Assembly: GCA_003223875.1 (NCBI GenBank)
Contig: QHWY01000085.1
Span: forward strand, 1-62,504
Direction: 5' to 3'
Source of the DNA: Acidobacteriota bacterium
GTDB lineage: Bacteria; Acidobacteriota; Terriglobia; 20CM-2-55-15
Length of the DNA stretch: 62,504 bases
Shown here: positions 52,071-59,788 of the stretch, in pieces
Layout: every line of letters starts with the position of its first letter
How positions within the stretch are numbered: position 1 is the stretch's first letter
The notes under the pieces: model-generated
Databases searched by the model: none
Told to the model about the DNA's origin: nothing
What the model saw: the letters and a program-made list of their open reading frames with translations, nothing else
Translations under genes and position numbers: made by a program

Positions 52071-52937
52071 ATGTACGCACCCGAATTCGACTATTACCGC
52101 GCCGGTTCGGTTTCGGAAGCCGCCGGCCTTCTGCGCAAGCATCCCGGCGCCAAGCTGCTGGCCGGCGGCCAAAGCCTGATTCCATTATTAAAGCTTCGTC
52201 TGGCCGCGCCCGCGGCCGTCATTGACATTGGGCGCATACGCGACTTGAAGGGAATCACCGTCAAAGACGGTACTATCCGTATCGGCGCCATGACAACGCA
52301 TGCCGAGTTGGCGGCTTCGGCGGAACTTGCTGAAACGTGTCCTGTGCTGGCTCAGGCGGCGGCCGGAATCGGCGACCCTGCTGTGCGCAATCGTGGTACG
52401 ATCGGAGGCAACGTTGCTCACGCCGATCCCGCCTCCGATCTGCCGACCGTACTGGTGGCGCTCGAAGCGCGGCTGATGGCCGAAGGTCCGGATGGCAAAC
52501 GCACGCTCGATGCCGGTGGATTCTTTCAAGGATTGATGACCACCGCATTGAAAGAACACGAAATCCTGACGGCGATCGAGATCCCGGCGCACCCCAAGGG
52601 CCAGAGCTCCGCATATGCGAAGTTCGCTCATCCGGCCTCGCGTTACGCTGTGATCGGGGTTGCAGCGGTTATCACGGCAAGCGGTGGCAAATGCTCATCC
52701 GCGCGGGTGGCTGTGGGCGGAATGGTCCCCCGGCCCGTGCGAGCCTCATCGGTAGAGCGCGCTCTCACCGGCCAAGAGCTGTCGGCGGAAAGTATTGCAA
52801 AGGCGGCCGCTCAGGTCACCGAGAATCTTGGCAACGAGGTTCTCGGCGACATCTTCGCATCCGAGCAGTACCGTCGCTCAGTGGCTTCCGTGTGGGTCAA
52901 GCGCGCGTTAACGCAAGCCGTCGGACGAGCAAAGTAG
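52071..52937 (+). CDS. coxM: molybdenum hydroxylase FAD-binding medium subunit (CoxM-like)
   Basis: The 288 residues carry the FAD-binding motifs AGGQSLIPLLKLR (about 32-44) and TIGGNVAHADPASDLP (about 108-123) of the CoxM/XdhB family, and the C-terminal domain with VGGMVPRPVRASSVERALTG. The subunit passes electrons from the iron-sulfur clusters to the quinone or other acceptor. It begins three bases after the coxL stop and ends just before a class B/A repeat block. Confidence 0.88.
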   Translation: MYAPEFDYYRAGSVSEAAGLLRKHPGAKLLAGGQSLIPLLKLRLAAPAAVIDIGRIRDLKGITVKDGTIRIGAMTTHAELAASAELAETCPVLAQAAAGIGDPAVRNRGTIGGNVAHADPASDLPTVLVALEARLMAEGPDGKRTLDAGGFFQGLMTTALKEHEILTAIEIPAHPKGQSSAYAKFAHPASRYAVIGVAAVITASGGKCSSARVAVGGMVPRPVRASSVERALTGQELSAESIAKAAAQVTENLGNEVLGDIFASEQYRRSVASVWVKRALTQAVGRAK

Positions 52938-52949
52938 GAAATCAGAGAA

Positions 52950-53232
52950 GACGGGGTGGTCAGCCCGGCGAAATGTTTCGGCGGGCTTCAATTGAGGCTT
53001 CGCCCTACCGGGCTCGCGCTTCGCGCCACCCCGGCGCTGCGCGCCTCCCCTCCTCTGCGGAGGGTGTGGCAAAACTGCCGCAAAGCGGTTTTCGTCTGCT
53101 GTAGCGGCGGTCTATGACCGCTGGTACTTCGTTGATTCTGCGAAAAACCGTCGCTCATAGAGCGCCGCTACAGTAAGAACCGAACCCGCTATTCCGTCGT
53201 TTTGCAACACCCTCCTCTGGGAGGAGGGGAAT
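52950..53232. repeat. class B repeat with nested class A element
   Basis: The stretch opens with GACGGGGTGGTCAGCCCGG and holds CGCGCCACCCCGG and CTCCCCTCCTCTGCGGAGG. At about 53069 a TGTGGCAAAAC starts a class A insertion (REP core 53099-53174, ending GTTTTGCAACAC), after which class B resumes with CCCTCCTCTGGGAGG. The CTCCTCTG-type motif is duplicated on both sides. It separates coxM from the MoxR gene. Confidence 0.7.
53099..53174. repeat. class A REP-like palindrome nested in class B
   Basis: CTGTAGCGGCGGTCTATGAC at the left is matched inverted by the GCGCCGCTACAG end at the right, with the GTCGCTCATAGAGCGCCG subpalindrome inside. The surrounding GCAAAAC and GTTTTGC terminal repeats resemble the TTTTGCA ends of the 2513-2620 element. 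Confidence 0.7.
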
Positions 53233-53247
53233 AGTCAATACCAAACA

Positions 53248-54165
53248 TTGAAAGAAGCAACACTCCCACAGTCGATCGACGATCTCCAGGTTCTTCTCGA
53301 GCAAGAAGCGTACATCGCGGATCGCGGACTGGCCACGTCCGTCTATCTCGCGCTAAAGCTTCAGCGTCCGCTGCTGGTGGAAGGCGAAGCGGGCGTCGGG
53401 AAAACCGAGGTGGCCAAGGTCCTGGCTTCCTGCCTCGGTACGGAACTGATCCGGCTTCAGTGCTACGAAGGCCTCGACATCAATCACGCCGTTTACGAGT
53501 GGAACTACGCCCGGCAATTGCTCGAAATCCGGCTCATGGAAGCCGCCGGAAGTGTGGACCGGCATACCGCGGCCCGCGAGCTGTTCACGGAAGAGTTCCT
53601 GATCCAGCGGCCGTTGCTTCGCGCGCTATCGTCCGAGCGCGAACGTCCGCCGGTTCTCCTCATCGACGAGCTCGACCGCGCGGACGAAGAATTCGAAGGA
53701 TTTTTGCTCGAGCTTCTATCGGATTTTCAGGTCACGATCCCAGAGCTAGGAACGATCCGCGCCGTCACGCCACCTATCGTCATCATCACGTCGAATCGCA
53801 CACGCGAGCTGCACGATGCGCTGAAGCGCCGGTGTCTTTACTTCTGGATCGACTATCCGGATTTCGACAAAGAGCTGCGGATTGTCATGACCAAGGTTCC
53901 CACTGCCGCGCCACGGCTGGCGCGCCAGGTGACTGCTTTCGTTCAAGAGCTGCGTACGGCCGAGCTTTACAAGATGGCGGGAGTTTCCGAAACCCTCGAT
54001 TGGATCGCTGCGCTAGTCGCGCTGGACTGCGCGGAGTTGGAACCCGCCGCAATCGAACAGACACTTGGTATGCTGCTCAAGAACCGCGAGGATATGGAAG
54101 CGCTCCGCGGCGAACGCGTCTCCGATCTTCTGAACCGGGCGCTAACACGGCCGGATTCGAAATGA
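53248..54165 (+). CDS. MoxR-family AAA+ ATPase (CoxD-like)
   Basis: The 305 residues are a MoxR-type ATPase: Walker A GEAGVGKTEVAKVLASCLGT, Walker B LLIDELDRADEEFEGFLLEL, and the sensor Asn/Arg region ITSNRTRELHDALKRRCLYF. In form I CO dehydrogenase clusters, CoxD (MoxR) and CoxE (VWA) help mature the Moco/copper site of the enzyme, so this MoxR-VWA pair fits maturation of the adjacent hydroxylase. The start is a TTG at 53248. It overlaps the VWA gene by 4 bases. Confidence 0.85.
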   Translation: MKEATLPQSIDDLQVLLEQEAYIADRGLATSVYLALKLQRPLLVEGEAGVGKTEVAKVLASCLGTELIRLQCYEGLDINHAVYEWNYARQLLEIRLMEAAGSVDRHTAARELFTEEFLIQRPLLRALSSERERPPVLLIDELDRADEEFEGFLLELLSDFQVTIPELGTIRAVTPPIVIITSNRTRELHDALKRRCLYFWIDYPDFDKELRIVMTKVPTAAPRLARQVTAFVQELRTAELYKMAGVSETLDWIAALVALDCAELEPAAIEQTLGMLLKNREDMEALRGERVSDLLNRALTRPDSK

Positions 54166-55334
54166 GCTACCTGTTCCATAACCTTCTGCATTTCAGCCGT
54201 GTTCTTCACGCTGCGGGGTTGGATGTGCACGCCGGGCGCATGCCCGATGTGGCTGCAGCCCTCAACCATATCGATATCGGACATCGTTCGGATTTCTATT
54301 TCACGTTAAGGACTTTGCTCGTCCATCGCCATCAGGACCTGGAACCGTTTGACGAGGCCTTTCGAGTCTTTTGGCGCCGGCCCGCCGGAGACCGGTCTAT
54401 GACGGACCTTCGTGCGCTTGGGGAGCGCCGGCGATACGGCAAGCCGGAAGTTGATTTTCCAGCGGGAGAGTCTGGGGCGGGAGCAGACGACCCTGCGGTG
54501 CGAACGCTTACGGAAGTCGTCGAGCGGATCGCAGCGATGAGCTACAGCGCTAGCGAGGTTTCACGGACGAAGGACTTTGCCGAATTTACCGAGCACGAAA
54601 TGGCTCAGGCCAAAACAATGTTGGACGAGCTGAGCTGGCAGCCCGGCACGCGCCGGACGCGGCGATGGGTGACCGGAGCGGGACCGGCCGCCGACCTTCG
54701 CCGGATGATCCGCAAAAATATCCGGTACGGTGGAGAGCTGTTGGAAATCCCGGCACGTCGGAGAAAAGAAAAGCGTAGGCCATTGGTCCTCTTGTGCGAC
54801 ATCAGCGGATCGATGGAGCGCTATTCCAGGATGCTGCTTCATTTCATGCACACGCTCACCGGTGGAATGGATCGCATCGAGGCTTTTCTCTTTGCGACGC
54901 GCCTGACCCGCATCACTCGCGAACTTTCGCACTGGCGCGCAGACGAAGCCGTATCGAAGATCTCGAGAAATGTCTCGGACTGGTCTGGTGGAACTCGTAT
55001 CGGAGAAGCGCTGCGCGCATTCAACGTCGCCTGGGCTCGCCGCACGCGAACACATAGCGCGGTGGTATTGGTCATTTCTGATGGCTGGGATCGCGGCGAC
55101 CCAGAACTATTGCGGAATGAAATCAGCCGGCTCCGCCGCACGTGTCACCGGCTGATCTGGCTCAACCCTCTGCTTGGCTCGCCGGATTATCAACCCCTGA
55201 CCCGCGGCATGCGTGCGGCGCTGCCGTTCATCGACGATTTTCTGCCGGTGCACAACCTGGAAAGTCTCGAAGCGCTGGCGGTCCACTTGAATTCGCTCCC
55301 AATCAGGATTTGTTCAGTTGCAGCGCGTAGGTGA
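54162..55334 (+). CDS. VWA-domain protein, CoxE-like
   Basis: From the ATG at 54162 the product has 390 residues. The C-terminal half is a von Willebrand factor A domain, with the MIDAS motif LLCDISGSMERYSRM (D-x-S-x-S) and VVLVISDGWDRGDPELLRNE. The N-terminal half (MSYLFHNLLHFSRVLHAAGL) is helical. MoxR-VWA pairs act as chaperone-like machines inserting metal cofactors. The 3' end overlaps the opposite-strand toxin gene by 32 bases. The longer in-frame open region from 53460 is not supported. Confidence 0.85.
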   Translation: MSYLFHNLLHFSRVLHAAGLDVHAGRMPDVAAALNHIDIGHRSDFYFTLRTLLVHRHQDLEPFDEAFRVFWRRPAGDRSMTDLRALGERRRYGKPEVDFPAGESGAGADDPAVRTLTEVVERIAAMSYSASEVSRTKDFAEFTEHEMAQAKTMLDELSWQPGTRRTRRWVTGAGPAADLRRMIRKNIRYGGELLEIPARRRKEKRRPLVLLCDISGSMERYSRMLLHFMHTLTGGMDRIEAFLFATRLTRITRELSHWRADEAVSKISRNVSDWSGGTRIGEALRAFNVAWARRTRTHSAVVLVISDGWDRGDPELLRNEISRLRRTCHRLIWLNPLLGSPDYQPLTRGMRAALPFIDDFLPVHNLESLEALAVHLNSLPIRICSVAARR

Positions 55335-55638
55335 GCGCGCGATTTAGCTCTTCCTGTTTAGGCTCGGAAAGCGTTCCGACAAAATGGGTGAGTTTCTTTT
55401 TCATCATGAGAGTCAGGAAATCGCATCGGATCGCGCTGTCTTGAGGAAACCCGTCATTAGCGCCAACGAGAACCTCGCTCCGTAGACCCAGGGGTTCGCG
55501 ATACACAGGCGCGCAGATAACAGTTGAGACGTCGTCGTTATCTGCAATGAAATCGCGCGAGACGACAACATAGAATCCAGGCTTGTGCCCACGCTCAGGC
55601 ACTTTTTCTTGCGTCCGATAAATCTCGCTGCGGTTCAC
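55303..55638 (-). CDS. MazF-family mRNA endoribonuclease toxin
   Basis: The 111 residues fit the PemK/MazF fold: MNRSEIYRTQEKVPERGHKP, then FYVVVSRDFIADNDDVSTVI and the catalytic-region LRSEVLVGANDGFPQDSAIR, ending CDFLTLMMKKKLTHFVGTLS. It would cleave mRNA at specific triplets unless bound by the antitoxin. Its ATG overlaps the antitoxin stop by 4 bases, and its 3' end overlaps the VWA gene by 32 bases on the opposite strand. Confidence 0.85.
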   Translation of the reverse strand: MNRSEIYRTQEKVPERGHKPGFYVVVSRDFIADNDDVSTVICAPVYREPLGLRSEVLVGANDGFPQDSAIRCDFLTLMMKKKLTHFVGTLSEPKQEELNRALTYALQLNKS

Positions 55639-55874
55639 GGTTTCGCTTGTTCTTTAATTAGGGCGAGTGCCTGCTGATACAAACGGTGGCGATTGCGTCT
55701 AAAGATCTCCCTTTCGCGCTCTTCCTCGGCTGTGTTCTCGATTCGCGCCAGGTAGTCGCGAACTGCCTCGCGAATGAATTGGGACCGGTTCAGAGAGTGT
55801 CCCGGCATTGACTCTGCCAGATTGTCAATACGGCGTAAATCATCTTCTTCAATAGTTATTGCAATAGTCTTCAT
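55635..55874 (-). CDS. ribbon-helix-helix antitoxin
   Basis: The 79 residues start with a beta strand then two helices (KTIAITIEEDDLRRIDNLAE; RSQFIREAVRDYLARIENTA), the ribbon-helix-helix arrangement that binds DNA and a toxin. The C-terminal charged helix (EEEREREIFRRNRHRLYQQA) would grip the MazF-like toxin. Antitoxin before toxin with a 4-base overlap is the usual TA order. Autoregulation at the promoter near 55880-55920 is expected but the operator is not resolved. Confidence 0.8.
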   Translation of the reverse strand: MKTIAITIEEDDLRRIDNLAESMPGHSLNRSQFIREAVRDYLARIENTAEEEREREIFRRNRHRLYQQALALIKEQAKP

Positions 55875-55944
55875 ATTGAAGAATATATCACTATGATCCC
55901 GGCCCGTCTACACTGTCTTTTACCGGATACTTACTGCATACCGT

Positions 55945-56142
55945 TTGATTCACTTATCCTTGGACGATTTGTGGATGGTCAACTCGCTCTTTGTTGATTT
56001 TGCCAGCCAGGACTTTCACCTCCACCCTACTTCGCCTCTGATCAATGCCGGGGTATCTCCCTCACAGGTACTCCATGATTTCGATGGCATCCTGAGACCA
56101 CCGGGCGGACTCTACGATATCGGCGCTTTCGAGTCCCAGTGA
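55945..56142 (+). pseudogene. C-terminal fragment of a right-handed beta-helix surface protein
   Basis: Only the last 60 or so residues are left: VNSLFVDFASQDFHLHPTSP, LINAGVSPSQVLHDFDGILR, then PGGLYDIGAFESQ. The patterns 'N..FVD....DFHL.P.SP.I.AG' and 'D.DG..RP...YDIGA.E' are the standard end of pectate-lyase-like beta-helix proteins. No start codon or beta-helix repeats precede it; the upstream sequence is unrelated. Confidence 0.65.
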
Positions 56143-56282
56143 ACTGGACGCCAGCAGTGACGCCTCTTTGAAAAATAATGTGCATCTTGACTGTCGTGGC
56201 GACCTGCGAACGCGCCCGCAGTCCCAGCGATTGCGGGCGGTCGAACAAGACCATCGATTATGTATTTTCCTGCACATTTCAG

Positions 56283-56322
56283 TGCATTCGAGGGCACATA
56301 AATGCATTCGAGTGCACAGTTT
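56283..56322. repeat. two 20-bp tandem units with a palindromic core
   Basis: TGCATTCGAG begins at 56283 and again at 56303, each followed by (G/T)GCACA. The second unit holds TGCATTCGAGTGCA, an imperfect palindrome. They lie 110 bases upstream of the gene at 56436 and may be an operator. Confidence 0.35.
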
Positions 56323-56435
56323 ACTGCGCCGTGTTGCACTTAGCACAGCTCTTACAGTGGTACCTGAGTTGCCCGCCTGGGGTATCGCGAACACGTTCTC
56401 GAAATTCCGAATACCCAGCCACTCTGAGGAGGAGA

Positions 56436-56885
56436 ATGTTCAGAAGATTTGGGGTTTGTAAGAATTGGACAGTTATCGGGCTATTCCTCGTTCTTTCAAC
56501 TGTGCTTACCGGAAAAACAGAAGCGGTTTCGCAAGTCTTGTTGTGGCCGCCTCCGCCTTGTGTGACTGACGCCACTCTCGGACTTGTTTGTGAAGATGTA
56601 GACATTTTGGAGCAAGGTCTGGGACATCAGGATCCGCTTGCCGGGAAAAATGCGAACGATGATTATCGTCTGCACCTACCCTCCGTTCCTCAGGTTGGCG
56701 GCATAACGATTTCAAACGGGCGTAACGTCATCCCGATCGGCGGCCAAATCAACCTTACCCCTTCGTGCTCCGATGCAAAATCGAACTGCTACGGCATCTA
56801 TATCAACAAAGGGACAGCCCATAAATATCTATATGTAATCTGCCTCCGGTACTTTCAAAACTCGCTTTCTCGGGTGAACATCTGA
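56436..56885 (+). CDS. small secreted protein, probably frame-disrupted at the 3' end
   Basis: The ATG at 56436 has an excellent Shine-Dalgarno (GAGGAGGAG). The 149 residues start with a signal region (VIGLFLVLSTVLTG, cleavage near EAVS) and contain PPPPCVTDATLGLVCEDVDI and QVGGITISNGRNVIPIGGQI. The annotated C-terminus (YFQNSLSRVNI) looks wrong: shifting the frame near 56838 gives ICNLPPVLSKLAFSGEHLRD, and a further shift near 56893 yields YEFRAAFTIDGSWTAGPVPL and a stop at about 57000. I suspect a 3' frameshifted gene. Function unknown. Confidence 0.55.
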   Translation: MFRRFGVCKNWTVIGLFLVLSTVLTGKTEAVSQVLLWPPPPCVTDATLGLVCEDVDILEQGLGHQDPLAGKNANDDYRLHLPSVPQVGGITISNGRNVIPIGGQINLTPSCSDAKSNCYGIYINKGTAHKYLYVICLRYFQNSLSRVNI

Positions 56886-56966
56886 GGGACTCTATGAATT
56901 TCGTGCAGCTTTTACCATCGACGGAAGTTGGACGGCGGGACCGGTACCCTTAGCTATAGCTAGAGC

Positions 56967-56985
56967 GAGCTCCCGGGAGCTTTTT
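56967..56985 (+). terminator. possible terminator-like palindrome
   Basis: AGCTCCCGGGAGCT is a perfect 14-bp palindrome followed by a TTTT run. There is no separate loop, so it would fold with a small CCGG-type turn; weak evidence. It may instead lie within the extended reading frame of the preceding disrupted gene. Confidence 0.3.
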
Positions 56986-57067
56986 CGGTGCGGCCTTGAA
57001 TGATCGACGTGGCGCCCTTCATGGTACGGAAACTGTAATCAATTGCGTTGGGAAAAGGAGAATACTC

Positions 57068-58237
57068 ATGCCAAATTCTTGGAAACTCACACCACCGTGG
57101 ACCGTTCTAGCAATACTCTTCGCTACAGCAGTACTCCTCACGCTCGTCCTACCCGCGAGCAGGAGGGGAGTGGCCGAGGCCCAGAGTCCTCAGTGTCTCG
57201 CCAGCGGCGTAGTGGTGAACGGCGACACGACAGGGCTGGACGTGCGGCCGTGCACAGTGCCCACCACGGGGATCGAGCTTAACGTGGCCGACACTAGCCT
57301 CGACCCAGAGCACGAACCGCCACCGGGCAACAAGAGCTCGCTCTACTGGGGCTATTCGGCACAATTCGTGGCCTCACCGCTGAGCGCCCGCTTGGCGGTC
57401 CCAGGTGACCCACTCGTCGCCACGTGCGTGCCTTCTGGGCCGCACATCCCGCTTGCAAGTAATGGCCGCGGAGTTGCCTTCGACCCGCTCGACGGGAAAC
57501 TGTGGATCTCTCGTCTAACCGGCTTCACCGGCGACCAGCGGATCACCAAGATCTCGCCGCCGAACGTGACACCCGGTACCTGCCCCGAGATCACCAGTTT
57601 GCTCGTGCATTACCCGGGTGGCGTGCCGCCGCAGCAACCCGACTTCGGCGCGCTGGATACCGACATTTCCAAGCACATCTGGGCCGCGGGGTACATCCCC
57701 GTGTCCATCAACGGAACGCTCCGAAACTATTTCTACCTGGTCAACCGGAACAACGGGCTGATCATCCACTCGTGCTACCTGAACACGGTGACGACAGCCC
57801 CCGGGAACGACAGCCTGACGTACGCTCGACTATCGGGCCTTCCGGGCTCAGGTCAGTACCTCATCACGGACAATGGCACGTTGTCGTCTACCGATCCATT
57901 GCTTGTGATCGATAAAGCCCAGTGCCACAACGGGCGACAGGTTACGCCGGTATTCTCGTTCCCGAACCCGGGCGCTTCCCCGGGCGCCCACGCAGGGACC
58001 GGTGTGACTGGGATTGATTTCGAGTGGCTCGGCCTGCTCAACACTGATGGGCTATTCGCCAGGCTATTCAACAATGGGAACCAGCCCTTCACAACGGCGA
58101 CCTTTCTCGGTCCCACGGCGCCTCCGGGTACGGGCTTTGAGGATATTGCGTTGTGTGGGTACCGCGCGAAGTTCGGCGGGGATGAGCACGACGGGACGTT
58201 GGGCGCGGAGTGGAACGACGCATGCCCCTTTAGGTGA
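57068..58237 (+). CDS. orphan secreted protein, GC-rich
   Basis: AAGGAG precedes the ATG at 57068. The 389 residues start with a signal region (WTVLAILFATAVLLTLVLPA, cleavage near EAQS). The mature part is a beta-propeller-like fold: NGRGVAFDPLDGKLWISRLT, LDTDISKHIWAAGYIPVSIN, LRNYFYLVNRNNGLIIHSCY and LSGLPGSGQYLITDNGTLSS; the last block reads GTGFEDIALCGYRAKFGGDE. Third codon positions are more GC-rich than in the flanking genes, which suggests recent acquisition. I do not recognise the family. It is related in style to the giant secreted protein at 59789. Confidence 0.65.
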   Translation: MPNSWKLTPPWTVLAILFATAVLLTLVLPASRRGVAEAQSPQCLASGVVVNGDTTGLDVRPCTVPTTGIELNVADTSLDPEHEPPPGNKSSLYWGYSAQFVASPLSARLAVPGDPLVATCVPSGPHIPLASNGRGVAFDPLDGKLWISRLTGFTGDQRITKISPPNVTPGTCPEITSLLVHYPGGVPPQQPDFGALDTDISKHIWAAGYIPVSINGTLRNYFYLVNRNNGLIIHSCYLNTVTTAPGNDSLTYARLSGLPGSGQYLITDNGTLSSTDPLLVIDKAQCHNGRQVTPVFSFPNPGASPGAHAGTGVTGIDFEWLGLLNTDGLFARLFNNGNQPFTTATFLGPTAPPGTGFEDIALCGYRAKFGGDEHDGTLGAEWNDACPFR

Positions 58238-58302
58238 GATAAAGGCACGTGCTGCTGCATAGAACCGCGTCGGGCGCCCACATGCGCGTCGAGGGGGGCC
58301 GA

Positions 58303-58557
58303 TCAGGCGGCCCTTTGTATTTCGCTACATAGATTCGTCAGCGGTATATACATGACGTTGGATCTCGGATTGTAGGCGCCTTTCGGCCAGTGACGTCCGC
58401 AGCCTTAGGTGGGTCAGACGTGAGAGGTCTTGCCGACCTCCTTGAGCACCGCGTCCTCGTTCACCGTTACAAGCCCCTTCGGGTCGATCCGGGCGATGAG
58501 GTTCTGCTCCGTGGTCGGCTTCGCTCACAGGACTCGCCGTTGGCGGCATCGAACCGC
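58303..58557 (-). pseudogene. decayed PQQ-dependent dehydrogenase (beta-propeller) fragment
   Basis: One frame on the minus strand reads QNLIARIDPKGLVTVNEDAV and LKEVGKTSHV, then a TGA, PT, a TAA, and finally HWPKGAYNPRSNVMYIPLTN. This matches the conserved middle of PQQ-dependent alcohol/glucose dehydrogenases, in which the stops replace a Cys (VCP) and a Tyr (CPTY) codon. A FDAANGES piece in another frame lies upstream. The C-terminal and N-terminal parts are missing and two nonsense codons confirm decay. Confidence 0.65.
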
Positions 58558-59158
58558 CGGCGATTCGCAGGCAGTGGAGCATCCGCCTTGATCGATCTGC
58601 ATGATGAACTTTAACAATAACTAACGGGTTCCGTTTATCAGTTGAATTTTCGCAAGTTTAAACGCTGGCTAAAGCCAGCATTTGTGGGTTATTGTTGCTT
58701 AGCCCCTCCCAGGGCTCAGGGAGGGGCTGGTATGACGACCTGATCATCTTGACTCAACCGATAGCCATGCGCTCTAATAGCAGTTCGGCTCCCGTTTCGA
58801 GACCCAGGCCTCAATAAGCTGTGCTTATTCCTCCCCTCAGCAGAACTAATTTTCAATTAATAATTTTCAATTATTGACAAAAGTCTTTATCTGGTCAGAA
58901 TGACCGTGAACTGCGATACGGGATCCGCAGTCTGTATTCGATGCTTCATCAGAATCCGGTACTCAGAGAGCGGTAGTGTCTTGTTTCATCTCCCGTCGGC
59001 CCATGACCGGCGATGATTTCCTGAAAGCGGTATCCTAAAGACTCCTATTGTCGAAACCGGCGTTCAGGAAATGATCGCCCACGCGCACACCGAAGGTTTG
59101 CTTTCGGCAACTCAGGATCCAGCGACCGCCATTACGCAATCCGATATTTCATTTATCA
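58558..59158. other. noncoding accessory gap with hairpins
   Basis: No coding frame is supported over these 600 bases. Two hairpins stand out: GCTGGCT-AA-AGCCAGC at 58664-58679 and AGCCCCTCCC (58701-58710) with GGGAGGGGCT (58719-58728) around an 8-nt loop. An AT-rich stretch with ATTTTCAATTAATAATTTTC follows near 58848. The remainder shows no recognisable feature. Confidence 0.5.
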
Positions 59159-59650
59159 ATGGACTGGTTTCCCAACGAGGATGCCATCATTTACTTTTCC
59201 ACGGAAATCCTGCCTTGATCGCTCAGCGCATTCCAGACGTAACACTAAATGTGGTCGGTAGAAAGTCTACCCGGAAACTCCTGGTATTGGCTCAGGACAA
59301 TCCAGCGGTCCGGGTCACCGGCGCTGTGGATGACATTCGGCCATACATCAGCGGAGCTGCTGTTTACGTCGTACCGCTCAGGATCGGCGGCAGCACGCGC
59401 ATACAGATTTTCGAAGCGATGGCAATGGGATCAGCCGTCGTTTCTACCCGCATCGGTGCAGAGGGACTTCCTGTCACCGACGGGGACAATATCCTGCTGA
59501 CAGACTCGCCCGAAGATTTCGCTGCGCGAACTGTCAGCTTGATCGTGGATTCAGCCGAGCGCGAACGCATCGGACGCGCTGCAAGAAGCTTGGTCGAAAA
59601 CCGGTACGGCTGGCCGGAAGTGACCGATGTTCTCGAAAAAAGTCGTCACG
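59159..59650 (+). pseudogene. truncated and frameshifted glycosyltransferase family 4 gene
   Basis: The first frame gives MDWFPNEDAIIYFSTEILP, the usual start of the nucleotide-sugar domain of GT4 enzymes ('SMDW.PN.DA'). A frameshift then puts LIAQRIPDVTLNVVGRKSTR in the next frame, which continues with VRVTGAVDDIRPYISGAAVY, VPLRIGGSTRIQIFEAMAMG and VVSTRIGAEGLPVTDGDNIL. The N-terminal GT-B lobe is entirely absent. After about residue 150 the open frame runs on into unrelated sequence up to 59988. This is a clear remnant of a cell-surface sugar transferase. Confidence 0.75.
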
Positions 59651-59788
59651 GAGACTTCGAAAACGAAGTACGAGGATTCACCAATCGTTTGCACGCAAGA
59701 CGCGTAGCCAATTTTCCATGTCGTCCAGGTGGCGTGAGATTTCAGCCACCCTTGAGACAACACACAACTAGACTGCCAGGAGTCTACT

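Noticed and set aside
53460..55334. 624-residue open frame starting inside the MoxR gene
   Set aside because: Only the part from the ATG at 54162 has VWA-family sequence and the upstream part is the shadow of the MoxR frame.
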